Positions 1 through 12,100 of a stretch of DNA of 64,000 nucleotides are shown here, piece by piece. The DNA comes from Himantopus leucocephalus (taxonomy: Eukaryota; Chordata; Aves; Charadriiformes; Recurvirostridae): assembly GCA_003993805.1 (NCBI GenBank), contig RSEF01000002.1, forward strand, positions 99,943,876 through 100,007,875, written 5' to 3'. Below the pieces are notes generated by a model, which saw only the letters and a list, made by a program, of their open reading frames with translations, did not search any database and was not told where the DNA came from. Numbering within the stretch: position 1 is the stretch's first letter; the number at the start of each line of letters is the position of its first letter. The position numbers were made by a program, and so were the translations under genes.

Positions 1-290
1 CAACCAATGGAGAGCCAGCGCCGCCTCGCTGAGCCCTCCCCTCCTTCCGGGGGCGACAGCCCCCCTCCTCCCCCTCCCCGGCTCCTTCGTGGCGACCCCT
101 GGCGGGCCGGAGGAAGGCGGCGCGAGCCGAATAACGGAAAGTAACGGCCGCTTCCCCCCGGCCCGGGGCCCGCAGGCCGGCAGGGGCCGCAGGGTTTGCA
201 ACCTTCGGGCCTTAGAGGAAGGGTCAGGAAACACACTCGGCAGCGGTCTTAATTTAAATGCAAATATTTATTTTAAAATGTCTTAACTTT
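1..290. promoter_or_regulatory. CpG-rich block, putative promoter of a neighbouring gene
   Basis: The first 290 bases are strongly GC- and CpG-rich, unlike the AT-rich DNA that follows. They contain a CCAAT box close to position 5 and several GC-box-like C/G runs. The block ends abruptly in an AT-rich segment that carries an ATGCAAAT octamer near 258. No convincing coding frame was recognised. In mammals the gene beyond the 3' end of AHRR is EXOC3, so this could be its CpG-island promoter. That is inference from synteny, because no EXOC3 coding sequence is visible here. Confidence 0.4.
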
Positions 291-372
291 ACGCTTCCCA
301 CTGGTAATAAATGTAAAATATAATTTAAGAAATACACTTGAAAGTTCCTTCTAAAAGCAGACAGAAAACAGT

Positions 373-392
373 ACAAAAAAAAAAAAAAAAAN
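373..392 (+). other. Poly(A) run ending in a single-N assembly gap
   Basis: A homopolymer A run is followed directly by one undetermined base at 392. The same arrangement recurs at 1934 and 23719. It most likely marks a place where the assembler could not size a homopolymer, not a biological boundary. Confidence 0.75.
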
Positions 393-589
393 CCAAAAAC
401 AGAAAAGTGCACCGGTTTTAACAAAAATCCAAAATATCAAACCCACGTTTTACTGCCTGTTAATGAGCCCGCTAGTGATATATCTTGACGTCTATTATAC
501 TTGTGTACGAAGCAGCATAGTCGATACTGGTTAGGTTACGTGTTTGCCACAGGTACTTTCGCTAACTGGCTTGGCTTCTGCAGGAGTTG

Positions 590-740
590 CTGGGTTGGCG
601 TTCCCCCGGCCCTGAGGGCGGCCGCCCACCCGCTGGGGCTGGAGCCGTGCCCGCCGGCCGCCGGCCTGCCCACCTGCTCCCCAGCGCTCGAAGCCTGCTC
701 GCACGCCTGCCCCGATCGCACCCCGAAATGCACGCGCGGT
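590..740. other. GC-rich patch, coding status unknown
   Basis: This is a second CpG-rich patch about 300 bases inside the window. Minus-strand frames stay open across it and stop near 531-538. AATAAA-like hexamers lie further along the minus strand between 300 and 250, so the 3' end of an unrecognised minus-strand gene is conceivable. The predicted peptides are rich in Gly, Ala, Arg and Pro, as expected from any GC-rich frame. None matches a family I know, so no CDS is called. Confidence 0.3.
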
Positions 741-1899
741 ACATGCATACATCGGTACGTTTTCAAATAATGCTCGGGTGGTTTGCGGTGTTCTCTCCAG
801 AGATGTGCCCTTTACTGTTCTGGGATCGTGCAATACCAGTTTGGGCAAAACTGGTGGCAGATCCCCGTGCAGCTGTTTTTTTCATCTTGTCCTCTGCTGT
901 GTTTCCTTAGGAGGAGCAGGAATGGCACTTTTAGTACAGGATTATTAGCAGAGTTTGATGGCAAATTATACCCCTTTTTAAGACAAATGATATTATTTGT
1001 ACTGGTATTTTTCACGGGAGTTTCTGTAACAGTCAGAGTCCTTTACGTGGAATCGCATTAAAATGCTTGATAATTCTTTCTGATTCTAATCTCAAAACCT
1101 AAAACGGACTAATTGAAAACACTGCACTGCATATGTTGTGTAATGCTTCCATACCCTTCTTTCAAAAAAAATGACAAATTAAAAGTGCAATTGCACAGTG
1201 AAAGAATAAACATGTAGAAAAAAATGAGAGAAGCAAAAAAGGAGAAAATGGTTTCCTCAATTTCTTTGAAAGAGAGACCAGGTCTAAATACAAAAGGGTT
1301 TGGCAGTATATATACTTACAGAACTAAACTGTTGGTGGTAGCTCAGAATTTCTTGGCAGTACAGCCTCCTGAAGAGAGCATGTTTCACCAGCAAAGTGAC
1401 CTTTTTTCTGTTTTAGGAGTACAGCTGTAATTAGTGAGTACTGCTGTCTTATTAAGGAGGGCAGGGGGGAAATGGGGGATTGCACTTCTGCCTAACGCTG
1501 TTCTTTTGGCAAAACTTTTGACATATGCCTACAGTGGAAATAAAACTACAGATGCAGAAAACAGAAAAGGTGGAGGCCACAATGTACCATCCCATAAAAT
1601 CAAAAAGGTAAAAAAGCTAGAGGAAGAAAAAGGAAAAGTTTTTTTGATGGATACAACTGCCTTTAAGGAAGAAAGTGTTCTTTGGTTTTGTTAAGAAGCT
1701 GTGTAGGGGGGGAAGGGGTGTGAGGAGGGACTCTTTCACAAGACGGAAGTTTATCAACCATGTGGAGGAAGAATCTTTTTGGCTATGATAACAGTAGAAA
1801 GAAAAACTGAATACTGTTACTGAGAACCGAGATAACTTCTCTTACCTCTTCTTACCTCACAGTTCAAATGAACAAAGGGAGGATATAAATGGTCCAAAA

Positions 1900-1901
<2 letters not shown>
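741..1901. other. Non-coding stretch, nothing recognised
   Basis: AT-rich DNA with many short A and T runs. Open frames here are short and have no recognisable domains. I see no RNA gene or transposon signature. Confidence 0.5.
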
Positions 1902-1933
<32 letters not shown>

Positions 1934-1934
1934 N
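1902..1934 (+). other. Poly(A) run ending in a single-N gap
   Basis: A run of about 32 A residues ends in an undetermined base at 1934, immediately before the first copy of the 132-bp duplicated segment. This is probably an assembly join. Confidence 0.75.
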
Positions 1935-1937
1935 AGA

Positions 1938-2069
1938 GAGAGACCAAGGGGTGACCTAAGAAGAGGCAGAACAGTGGTGTAATTCCTATGACACCCTAGT
2001 GTGCAGAATGGGGAGTTCTAGACCAGAACTTCACCTGATTTAACATAGCTTTTTAATTAGTTAAATATA
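1938..2069 (+). repeat. 132-bp direct duplication, copy 1
   Basis: This segment is almost identical to 2086-2217, with a repeat period of 148 bases. The copies differ at only a handful of single bases. Copy 1 lies exactly between two single-N gaps (1934 and 2070), so it may be an unmerged contig end or the second haplotype and not a true tandem repeat. Confidence 0.85.
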
Positions 2070-2070
2070 N
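2070..2070. other. Single-N assembly gap
   Basis: One undetermined base separates the two near-identical 132-bp copies. Unlike the other three gaps it does not follow a poly(A) run. Confidence 0.8.
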
Positions 2071-2085
2071 AGGGGATAAGGAAGG

Positions 2086-2217
2086 GAGAGACCAAGGGGT
2101 GACCTAAGAAGAGGCAGAACAGCAGTGTAATTCCTATGACACCCTCGTGTGCAAAATGGGGAGTTCTAGACCGGAACTTCACCTGATTTAACATAGCTTT
2201 TTAATTAGTTAAATATA
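2086..2217 (+). repeat. 132-bp direct duplication, copy 2
   Basis: Near-identical second copy of 1938-2069. Sequence after this copy continues into unique DNA without interruption, so this is probably the copy that belongs in the contig. Confidence 0.85.
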
Positions 2218-5200
2218 GTTACTGAGACTAGCTAAGCAGCTGATGTTCTTTCCATTACCTTCTGCCACATATTTGTATTAATCATTGGAATACCATAATT
2301 CTACCAATACAGATGTGGAGCTGGAAGTTTTGGCTGTTGTACAGCTGTTCCTGGAGCCCTGTTGCGTCAAGGAAATCCCAGACAACTTCAGACTGCACAT
2401 TTAGAGCACCAGCTGCACAACTGAGCTACGATGACCAGCAGCAAGAGAGTTGATGCAGACACTGAATTTGTCAGAGTTTCGAAGGCTAACCCCAGGAAAG
2501 GAACAGGAGCACTTCATGCTTCCTAGAATGATGATTTCAGTCTGATTGAGAAATACAACTTAGCATTGAATTACCTCAATCCTTGTTTTCAAGAAATTAT
2601 TTTCAGCCTGAAAAGTTACAGATTCAGTTCTACAGAAAAAATAAGGACATGATTTCAGAGCACAGAGTTATTAGCAGGGGGTGGAGAATTAATGCTGTAG
2701 TCACAGAATATTTACACCTTGACAGCAATATATCAACCAAGGTGATCTTTTTTCTCCCCAAGATTTGTCTTAAAAATCTTTTTTTACTTTCCCTCCAAAC
2801 CTCCACCCAAAGAAAGTCTTTGCTTAACCACAGGTATGTGCTCAAGATCTCCCTATGTTTTGTTTTTTTTTTTTAAAAAAAGTACTTTGTGGTTTTTAGT
2901 ATATTTTTCAGCCTGTCACTGATGATTTTGTTCAGAAGCATTTCTGATAGCATGATAGGGAAATGTATTTATAATGGCAAGAACATATGCCATGTGTATT
3001 GAAACATGACAAAGATGTATTTGTCAGGATGGTAGTGTCTATGAACATAATCTACTGGCAGCCCTCTTGTATGAGTCTCCTTCAGCTAGGTGTGAACCTT
3101 GTGACTACAACCTGAGGTTGGCCATCTGCAGAATCTCTTTGCTCACTTCGTGTGTTACAGAAGTCTGCTTCAGTTGCGACACATGATTTCACATAGGACT
3201 TCACAAGATTTAAAAGAGAGGAAGAAACTCCAGGGAAAGAAACTCTTTTTTTTTAGTCAGACATTTTCTACAGTCTGGTTTAGGTTTAGGGTTTTTGTCT
3301 CAATATCATCGGAAAAGTCCCTTTTCAATGTTTATAGTAAGACAGTAGAGCGAGAAAGAGAGGAAGAGAGAAGAAAAAAGACAAGAAAAATAGAACAACA
3401 GCTCTATACCTTCATCATTCTGAGGTTGGGTTTTTTAGTTACATGACACTGATGAAAGAAAATGAGTACGTTAACTTTTTTCCCACTATCTAAGGCAATG
3501 TTTATTTTCCTAGGTAGGGGAAATGGTGTCTTTTAACTATTGCAATTAAAACATCAGACATATAAGACAAATTAATGGCTTTTCTGAAATAACTACAGTG
3601 GGTGAGACTGTCCTACTTAAATTCCAATATGGCTTCAATAGAGAGAGTTAAGAAAGGCTTCTAAGCAGTAGGAGCTGATCTTATCCCACAGAATATTCCT
3701 GTCCACAGGCTTGTTGCCTGCCGCTTAAGTATCTTGAACACTAGGAATTTCAGGAAGAATTGCACATGCCCTGTCAATCTCAATACGGTATCAAAGGATC
3801 AGCACCTAAAGTCTTACTGACCTAGATGATGCAAATAGGACAGATCTCCCTATGCCATCCAGAGGAGACTCAGTTCTAAGGATTTTAGGACTACATCACT
3901 GTCTTCTAACGAAGGGTGATTAAAACAGAGACGAACTGAAACCAGCTTACCCCTTGCACACTGCTTCCCTCACTTCAGATTTTCAAAACAAAGCTCTACT
4001 TTGGTATCCAAAGAATCTAAAGTGAATATAAATTATTGATAGTACTATCTACAATGGAGGACTGCCACTGGTGTAGCTGCATCCCAGCAAACCTTAGAAG
4101 CCACAGGAGAATTTTTGGTGTACAAGTTTACTCCTAGCTCAAATCAAGTTGGTTTTCAGTAAAAATAGTGGCTTACAATGGTGTACTTCAGTTGGACCAG
4201 CATTTGTACGGTGCTCAGCAGCTGTCCACTGATAGCTAAAATCAGGCCACATTCTCAGTAAAGACAAGACCCTAATCATCAGCTTTAGCATTGATAATAG
4301 TCTCTGCTGTCTGTGCACCAAGTAACACCTCAGAGGGACACACATTCTCAGAGCTTTTAGGCCTGCTCACCTTCCATACCAAAAAATACCATCCCCAAAC
4401 ACCAGAATTCATGAGGTCATTCTCAGCCTCTGGAGAGTTTATGGCTGAAGAAGTTTGAATGCTATCATCATTCAGGTGTTAGAGGCACGCACTGGAAAAA
4501 GAAAGGCATTCCTTTCAGCCAGAGCGCTCCGAGTTCATATCAGGCAAGTGTTTGATGAGGCATTTCTTCTACAAGAAGAATTTTGTTATTGTTACAATAA
4601 ATGTATTGGGAGGCTCCTAAAACAGTCTTTAGGGCTGCACTTGAGGGATACAAATATCAGCTCACTAAGGATAAAAGCTAAACACCAGTGACTGAAAACA
4701 TCTTAAACCCTGCTTCTCAGTGCTAGTTTTTAAAGTAATACCAAAGCAACAACAACCACTATGAAAATGTAATGATCTAAAACAACTGCTCTGTCTTACG
4801 TGCTATTTAGTGATCAGTGTTAGGGGATCATTAATGTCTGCATACAAAAAGGTTTTATAAGATTAAATCAGTGGCAATTTAACAGGCTACAATACAATGT
4901 CAGATTTCAGTCCAGACTCAATCCATGGCACATGTCGTGCTGAGAGATCAAAGGAATACATGTGCCTTAAAAGCAGATAGCAAGAGGTTCTTTTTTAGTG
5001 CTTCTTTCCGCTGTTCTTTCCAAATGGTGTGATATACCAAGTACATAGAAGGAATTGGTCTTTGTTTACTATCAACAGGGGTTAGCGATTGTCCAAAAAG
5101 AGGATAAGCTACTGATCTCTTTATAAGCACAATTCTTAGGAGATTACTGCATGTGTGTGGTAACTTAGACTAGAAAGAATTCCACTGATAGCACATTTTT

Positions 5201-5564
5201 TTATGTGAGACCTGGAATAACAACTTGGCCACAAATTAAGTGGGCCAAATTCAAATGTGATGCACAGGATAAGTGTGTTTTTCTTGGGTTCAGACTTTAT
5301 GGAATGATAAGGAAGCAAACCTGACTGCATTTACACAGGGGGAGTCAGAAAGTGACATCTCACATGTTCATCCACCCTCCTAGAAGGCCATTACATTTCT
5401 TATATCAGGTTAGATTGTCTTACATGCAGAAGCTTCATCTACCTCTATAATATCAATTAAGATCTGTAAATTGTGGGTGGGCTTTGTTTGGAACATGAGA
5501 AAAATCATCCTAATTTAAATAAACCAGGATAGCCTTACAGTAGAGTTATGTCAACAAAATAGCC

Positions 5565-5570
5565 TTTATT
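5565..5570 (-). terminator. Candidate distal poly(A) signal (AATAAA)
   Basis: The plus strand reads tttatt here, giving a canonical AATAAA on the minus strand about 2.7 kb past the AHRR stop codon. Such hexamers are common by chance in AT-rich DNA, so use is uncertain. Confidence 0.25.
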
Positions 5571-8114
5571 CTGTAACAGAGAGATCTATAGAGAACTGCT
5601 GTTGTTAGTATAAGTTACTTGCGCACTGAAGAGAGAAATCTGGCTGGTGTAGTTCTACTGTAGTCACGCCAGGAAATATTTCTAAGCAGAGACAAGGCAT
5701 TCAGTGGCACAGTCCTTTGCAGAGCTGCACCTGGTGTGACCACTTACATCCATGCAAAATGGCACCAGCATGTCCAGGTGAGGATAATAGTGTTTTACAG
5801 TCATGTTGCATCAATGTAAATGATGAGAGAAGGTGGAAGGTAGTGTGAAATGAGGCCTGGGTATTCTCATTCAAGAGGGGTGTGACAGTGAGTCCAAGCA
5901 TGGAATTAAACGAACGGCTTTTCAGCAGTCCTGCTGGCGTGTCCTCCACTTGTCCCTAGCCACCTATTCCCACACTACCCTGTCTCCACACTAGCCCATT
6001 TCAGCCAGGCAACTGCACAAGGAGCTGGACTGGAGAATATTGTAGGGTTCATAGCACAATCCTACCAGTGGCTGTGCTGCCACAGCAGAGTGTTTGGCAC
6101 CAGGATGTAAGCAGTCCCACTGCTACACGCCAAGCAATGGTCTGTGAGAGCTATTCTGAGAGAGTCTAAAAGGAACTGCTGCTCTTATTTTTGTAGGTAG
6201 TGAATCAACAAGGCAGACCTGTGTACGACCACTGATCTCTGACAGCCTCACTCTACATGAGTACCCAATTTGCTTAGCCAGAAGTATTTCTGTGACTGCG
6301 ATTAAATCTAAGTGACATGAGCAGTGGTGTACCAGAGAGCAGTGTAAATATCACTATTACGGTCTGATCTCTGAAAGGGGTCTGATGTTGCATTGCATCC
6401 ACTGGTAAGAGTATTAAGCCAAGGATATCAAGAGTGTCTCAAATAAGAGGCAGCACATAGCCAACAAGGAGCTGATTTACCTCAGACATAAAAAAAGAGA
6501 TGTTCTCTTGGCTTGAGTATGCTTAGCTGGACTATGGCAGATTCAACTTGAGCTACAGTAAGACATTATTGCACTTCTTTGCTGCCCATTCTTGCCTTTC
6601 TGCTGGAAATACTGCCTTCTGCAGGACAGTCATCAAGAGAGACGTGTGTTACTTCAACCATTTCAGTGTAAAGTGCAGCATTTCACATCAAACCATTGTT
6701 CACGAACACTTACCTGACTTGCAGAGAATGTATATCTTTACATCTGCCAACTCCAACATACAGGCAGTAATTTCTACCAGAGAAGGCAGACAGTCTTGGA
6801 GAATAGCAGCCACCCAGGTGCAGATCCATTCCCCTACCTGGAAACTACATTTATCCCTCTTATTTGTAGCATTCGGGAGAAGTTTATGCCACTTTGTTGG
6901 CATGTAAAGCCATGCCCTTAGTGGCTAGTAGATATAGCAATGAAGACTTCATAATTATTTATAACATTTTGAAAAAGAAAACATTCATTATAGGGCTTCT
7001 TTCAGAAAGCACATAAACATCTAAGCTTTTTTTAAGTGATGTGTTTTTTATATAGGTGAAGTTGATATAAAGTTGAAATAGTGCAATTTTAAAACAAAAG
7101 TTAGTGCAGGAGTCAAACTACAACAACAACAAAAACCAAAACAGAAGTTGGGGGGTGTGGGCTGTGGAAATAGGTTACTGTCTGGGTTCAAAGGAAAGAG
7201 TATGAATCTGTTTTCAAAAGCACCAAAGTGCTTTTGAAAGGTACACATCCTCCAGTTAGCTCTCGGTGAGATTAAGCTTTTCTTTTGGGAATGAAACTAG
7301 GATGCTTTTGAAAATAACGTATCTAATCTTAGTGTGGGAGTTGGTTTTGATGTCAGGTGACAATGTCTAACGTGCTGCTAGCAGTCAAAGAAATACCATC
7401 AAATTAAAAAGTGCATTTACTTTGTTAATATTACAAGTAACAGCAAGGAAAATAATTGGAGAAATATTTTCTTCTCATGTACATTTAACAGCACTTTGTA
7501 ACTCATTTATAGAAGTGGATAACATGTGCCATTGTTCAGTTTTTCAAACAGCAGCATGAAAGGCTGATGGCTTTAAAATGGAAAAATACGTGTACTAAAA
7601 CATTAGTATTATTAAGAAAACTTGGGAAGAACTTCAGTTTGAAGTGAAATAATTTCTAATGCATTTTATGAAAGTAATTTGTTCTAATTAATGCTCTCCT
7701 TTTAAATTAAGAAGTTGTGTTGGAAAGCCCTTGCCTGTTGCTATTAATTTATGTTGAGATAAAGGAATAGCTGATGCTTCTTATTAGAGTAGCAAAAAAA
7801 TGAAGATACAAAAACTCCTAAGGTGAACTGGCCACACTGAAGACCATAAACATTTTCTCTTTGAACAGAGGCATCACATCAGCTTGAGAAAAACAAACAG
7901 AACAAAGGCAGGAAACAGAAATAGCTAGATCTTGTTAATGAACTGTAGACAAAAGAGGAAAGATGATAAAGACAAATTAGCAGGTGTACCTGTGCAGTGA
8001 GTAATGATTATTTTTCTGTGCTTGAGGTTTTATCTTTCTTTCTTTCCAAAGATCACTAAGAGAAGGGCAGTGGGGGGGGGTGTGAAGGTGTGTGTATCTG
8101 TGTCTGGTTTTTCT

Positions 8115-8141
8115 CACACACAGATGCACACACACACACAC
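8115..8141. repeat. Short interrupted (CA)n tract
   Basis: An interrupted CA/GT dinucleotide tract about 110 bases downstream of the AHRR stop codon. It would be in the 3' UTR, or just past it, depending on the poly(A) site. Confidence 0.7.
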
Positions 8142-8161
8142 TCAAAATCTTTCCATTGGCT

Positions 8162-8167
8162 TTTAAT
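8162..8167 (-). terminator. Candidate proximal poly(A) signal (ATTAAA)
   Basis: The minus strand reads ATTAAA, the commonest poly(A)-signal variant, about 85 bases past the AHRR stop codon. It would give a very short 3' UTR. A distal AATAAA at 5565-5570 is the alternative. Confidence 0.25.
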
Positions 8168-8250
8168 TTTAGTAACTCATTTAACCCAACTGGAAGAGAA
8201 TCTACAACTTCTTACTTTTAACATTATAAATATTCCAAATGTTATAAAAT

Positions 8251-9370
8251 CTATTGTAAAAATGTACATTCAGTGGTTTTATGAGGCACAGGACCTGCTA
8301 ATGTATTTTCAGGGAAGCTCGCATGTACTCTGTTCTGTCCACTGCTGGACAATGGTGGAGAATCCAGGGGCTCACGCTTGATTGCTTGAACCAAGCAGGG
8401 ATTTTTAAATTCACACGGCATTTTAAAAACCTCGTTACTCTGCTCTTTCTCCTCCCCTGGGCTGGGGCTGTAGAAATGGCCGTAGCACGCCATGTGCGGC
8501 AGGTCAGGCATGCTTTCCAAACACCCGGAGGAGTTCTGAGGGCAAAAAGGGGCCACCTCCTTGCTACGTGAACCCTTGCAAGATCTGTTCAGGTTTAGGT
8601 TGTTGGTATGATTCGCTACGATGCATTGCCAGTTATGCGGCGTGTAAAGGCAGTGCCTTGGCTTCTGACAAGGCGAGGCTGGCTCACAGAGGTCCGGTTC
8701 TGTTTTGAGGTGCACTCTATTGGGGTAGCTAAACACCTGCCTTCTCACGGAGCCATTCTCATCCAGCCAGGCTCGGTTTTGGGATGTCAAGTAGTTATCG
8801 GCAATGTTTTCGGAATCGGAATCGTATTCTGTTTTGACAGGCATCTCCAAGGGAAAGGCTGCGTCATAGACAGACTCTGAGGATATTAACGGTCTCTGCA
8901 GTTTCAGATGGTCCGTCGCATAGCTCTCCACACAACGCTGTTGTACACCCGAGTAAGACTGGCAGCTTTCTGCACTCCCCCAGTGGGAAGGGCAAGTTGA
9001 TGCTAAATTTAAGAAACTTTGGTCTCTGTTGTAGAATGATCCAGCTCTCCTGTTTGAACATGTGTTCATTCGCTGGCTCATAGAACAAGAGCTTGAGTTT
9101 CTTAAAGTCCAGCTACTGTTTGTGGTACAGTTGTTTTGAACGCCTAAAACTGATGTGTTAGAACTGAGGGGTTCCTCTTGCATAAAACACTCACCATTTG
9201 TATGAGGCTCAAACTTCACTTTTACATTATCTTGTTCGTTTTTTACTGCTGTCCAGTTAAGATGCTTCCACTGGCCCAGAGTTTCAATGGCACTGTTATA
9301 GGAAAGTCCCTCCAGGTTTCCTTTCAAACTGGCAAAACCACTCGGTATCTTCAGTTGTTCATCTTCTTCC
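8251..9370 (-). CDS. AHRR: AHRR last coding exon (C-terminal repression region)
   Basis: This exon encodes the last 372 residues of the aryl hydrocarbon receptor repressor, a nuclear PAS protein that competes with AHR for ARNT and XRE DNA and represses transcription. A polypyrimidine tract and AG at 9372-9371 precede the exon. Its first base completes a Lys codon begun in the previous exon (AA|G), and the frame runs open to TAG at 8253-8251. Landmarks shared with mammalian AHRR are HLKTEPD, IKREPLDSP, the CLE...DLP segment and a terminus ending CTFLQ (human CTFLP). Four lysines sit in SUMO consensus: VKFE near 9216, VKTE near 8835, LKTE near 8706 and IKRE near 8379. The last three correspond to human sites known to support repression and corepressor recruitment. 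The rest is Ser/Asn-rich low-complexity sequence, typical of this region. The family assignment is secure. Confidence 0.95.
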
Positions 9371-11958
9371 CTTTCAATAACAGTAGGAAAAAATAAATCA
9401 ATCAGAGGTTTCTAAATGGATGTTTTCAGGGATACAAATGGAGTGGCTTGATATACAAGTGGTACTTTGTCCTTAACTTAATATGGGACTCTCACACTCT
9501 TGTCCATATAACATTTGCATTTGTTTGAGAGAAAAAAAGAGTGTGCATGCATCTGGGCATCGATGTGTGTGCCCAGCTACCTTTCTGTGGCGCTGTTTCA
9601 TATAAATTCTGACATGCATTTACTCTTCCAATTCAGGCACACAGTTCACAAAGACCATAAATACTGTAGTACAATATGGTAATTACATTACACCTTTGTT
9701 CTTCCCTTAAAATATATCTAAATAATATTTGTGTGCAGAAAAATCTAGAGATGAAATGCAAAGAGTATCTTAAATGAAGTGTATTTTCCTAACAAGGAAT
9801 TATTTGGTCACATAAGAACTTTCTGATCAAAGTGATTTGAGGGAGAACCACGGGGGTCTTATATTTTGAGAATGCAGATTTAGCTGTGGGGGAATAAAAT
9901 GCCTGAATTACGTGTCCAGAATAGTCACAGACTTTCATATTGGGCGTAGGTTTGGTTTCCATGTCTAAATTAATTCATGTTGTCTTTCATTTTTTAAGAT
10001 GGCCAGTGATTGCATTTTTCATGGCCTCCAGCTGAAGTATCAACATTAGTGAAGAGCTCCAGCAGAGGAAGTTGCCTGAGCATTTCCATGCCCCATGCAG
10101 CAGTTTTCAGAGCTTGGGGTCCAAATCTGCACGTTCAGGATTTGTCTGGAATTTACTGATGTGCTGATTCCCAACCAGGCAGGATCAGTGCTGTGAAACC
10201 ACCTCCCTCCCTCTCCAAACAAGAAGTGGACGTCTCAGTAAGAAACTGAGCGTGAAAACCTGGAGAGCTAGTAAGGGGTTTAGAAGGCTTTTTCTTAGCT
10301 CGCTATTAAGAACTTTTTCCTTGGGTAGGGAATCAATGTGCAAGTATAGTATTTTCCAGTAGAGGGAGTCCATGTTGTTAAAAAGAGAGAATGTCCCACT
10401 GCAATAAATGTACACCAAGAAAGGAGAATATTTTCTCTTTTTTTTTTTTTTCCATGAGGTATTAAATATTTTCAGTCCTCTGCTAAATATTGTTATTGTT
10501 ATTATGGATAGTCTTGAGATGCAAATGATATGATACAAGTTTGCTGCAGAACTAGCTTCTCAGGAAATGGTCGAATTGGGAAGCAATGGACTGAACAAAA
10601 TACAATAGTCACGAAAGCTTTGACTCCCAAATGAAGAATTTTACAGTGAAATAGTATCTAGTGAAAATTCTCCAAAAGAATGTATGTTTCCAGGAAGACA
10701 GCATACCAAAAAAAAAACCAACCCAAACCCCCCCAAAAAAACCCCAAAGTAGTAGTAAGGATGAAGTCTATTGCAGACAGGACAGAACTGAGTATAATCT
10801 CCAAGGGCAACTCTTGTAACACTTCAGTCTGCAGAACTGTCAAGCAGAAAGAAAGGATTTTAACCACTCAGAGGGTAAAAATGTGACTAAATATACATCA
10901 AAGAGCATGCTTGATGACAGAAAAAACAATTTAGAAGTAGATTTGAATACAAGAAACCGCCCCTTTTAATCTGCGTCTTAGTAGAAGTTCAGTCCCTCAC
11001 ACAGCAAGATGATGTTTGTGCCTTCCCAGTAAAGGTGAAGAGTTCCACCACCCTCAGCTGGGACCTCCTCTGCTATTCATGTGGATCCTGGGAGATACAC
11101 TGCCTGCAAGGGATATCTACTCTAGAAATTCAAAGACTTCATTTATTTCTTCCACCTGCAAGGCATTCTAAAGGAAAGAAACAGTGATAACAGCCACATT
11201 TTTTCCACCGGGCCAGATGGCCTTTGTGTACACCTCCTGGCCCCTGCTTATTCAGTCCACTCTCTTATCTCTTCTCTCAGACCAGCTTGAAGAGAGACCT
11301 CCAGGCCCACAGGAACTGGAACAGACAATCCCATGGGAGAAGGAAGAAAAACCTATTTGTGAGGAAAGGCTAAAATGCAGCAGAGAGGTCCTCTTTGAAT
11401 GCAAATCTGTGAGATTAGCTTCCACTCCAAGGCTGAGCCCACAGCCAACTACATATATCTATCTACAAACATGCAATGCATATGAGGATCCCTGTTTAGA
11501 TTATGTTGAACATCCACAACTAAAAACATGAGCTCAACTGTCATCCATAAAGAGAAAAAAAAAAGCTTAACAATCAAATGTTAAAAAATAGAAAAACCAG
11601 GACACTAAATCAGTGAAAAGTTTCAGCTGCAAAGTAAAACAAAACCCCAAAATATGTTTTTGTGCAAGAAAGTCAAAACATATTAATAATCAAGCACTTT
11701 GAAGTATTCTGTTTTAGTAGGTATGTACAGTCAACTTCAGAAGAAAAAAAGACTGAAGAAATAAATAGCGTTTAGGATTTTAACAGCAATTTCATATGAT
11801 CCAAGACAAAAATGGATTTCCATTTTGTAAGTAAAATAAATCCTTCTCATTCAGCTCTTCTCTTAGGTCACTAGAGTCCTTTTAAAGATATTATACATAA
11901 AGAATACATTCACTTTTCTGAAATATAGATTTCTTTTAGTATTGGAAAATGTACTTAC
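9371..11958 (-). other. AHRR: AHRR intron before the last exon
   Basis: A 2.6-kb intron, phase 2, with a GTAAGT donor on the minus strand at 11958 and a pyrimidine-rich acceptor at 9371. No repeat or coding sequence was recognised inside. Confidence 0.8.
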
Positions 11959-12100
11959 TTTAATGTTTGCTGTTGGGCAAGGACATATTCCGAGCAACCA
12001 CTTCGATACAGAAGTTGAGTGTTAGCTTGAACCCAGACCCAGTGATCTTCATTTGTTTGTACTTTGACTAGAGAAATGCCATTTTCTCCATTATTCTTTG
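11959..12100 (-). CDS. AHRR: AHRR exon, second half of the residual PAS-B region
   Basis: A 142-base exon encoding about 47 residues. The acceptor TTGTACAG lies just above 12100 and the donor GTAAGT starts at 11958. The phase (2 bases in, 2 bases out) joins both neighbours exactly. The peptide has the signature [15 protein letters not shown] followed by [16 protein letters not shown] across the splice. This aligns with the last beta strands of AHR PAS-B (WTWVQSNARLLYKNG...YIIVTQRPL). Mammalian AHRR keeps only a faint version (RWAQVPARAPCL), so the bird exon is visibly closer to the AHR ancestor. It lies between the PAS-B front half (13168-13050) and the repression exon. Whether the region still folds is unknown. 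Confidence 0.92.

Larger units (their letters stand above)
2218..8161. other. AHRR 3' flank or distal 3' UTR, no gene recognised
   Basis: About 6 kb downstream of the AHRR stop on the minus strand. Open frames are short and resemble no family. Minus-strand AATAAA hexamers lie at 5565-5570 and 3501-3506, so part of this stretch could be AHRR 3' UTR if distal polyadenylation is used. No transposon or RNA gene was recognised. Confidence 0.45.

Noticed and set aside
8323..8880. Plus-strand open frames opposite the AHRR last exon
   Set aside because: Antisense shadows of a confidently assigned coding exon.
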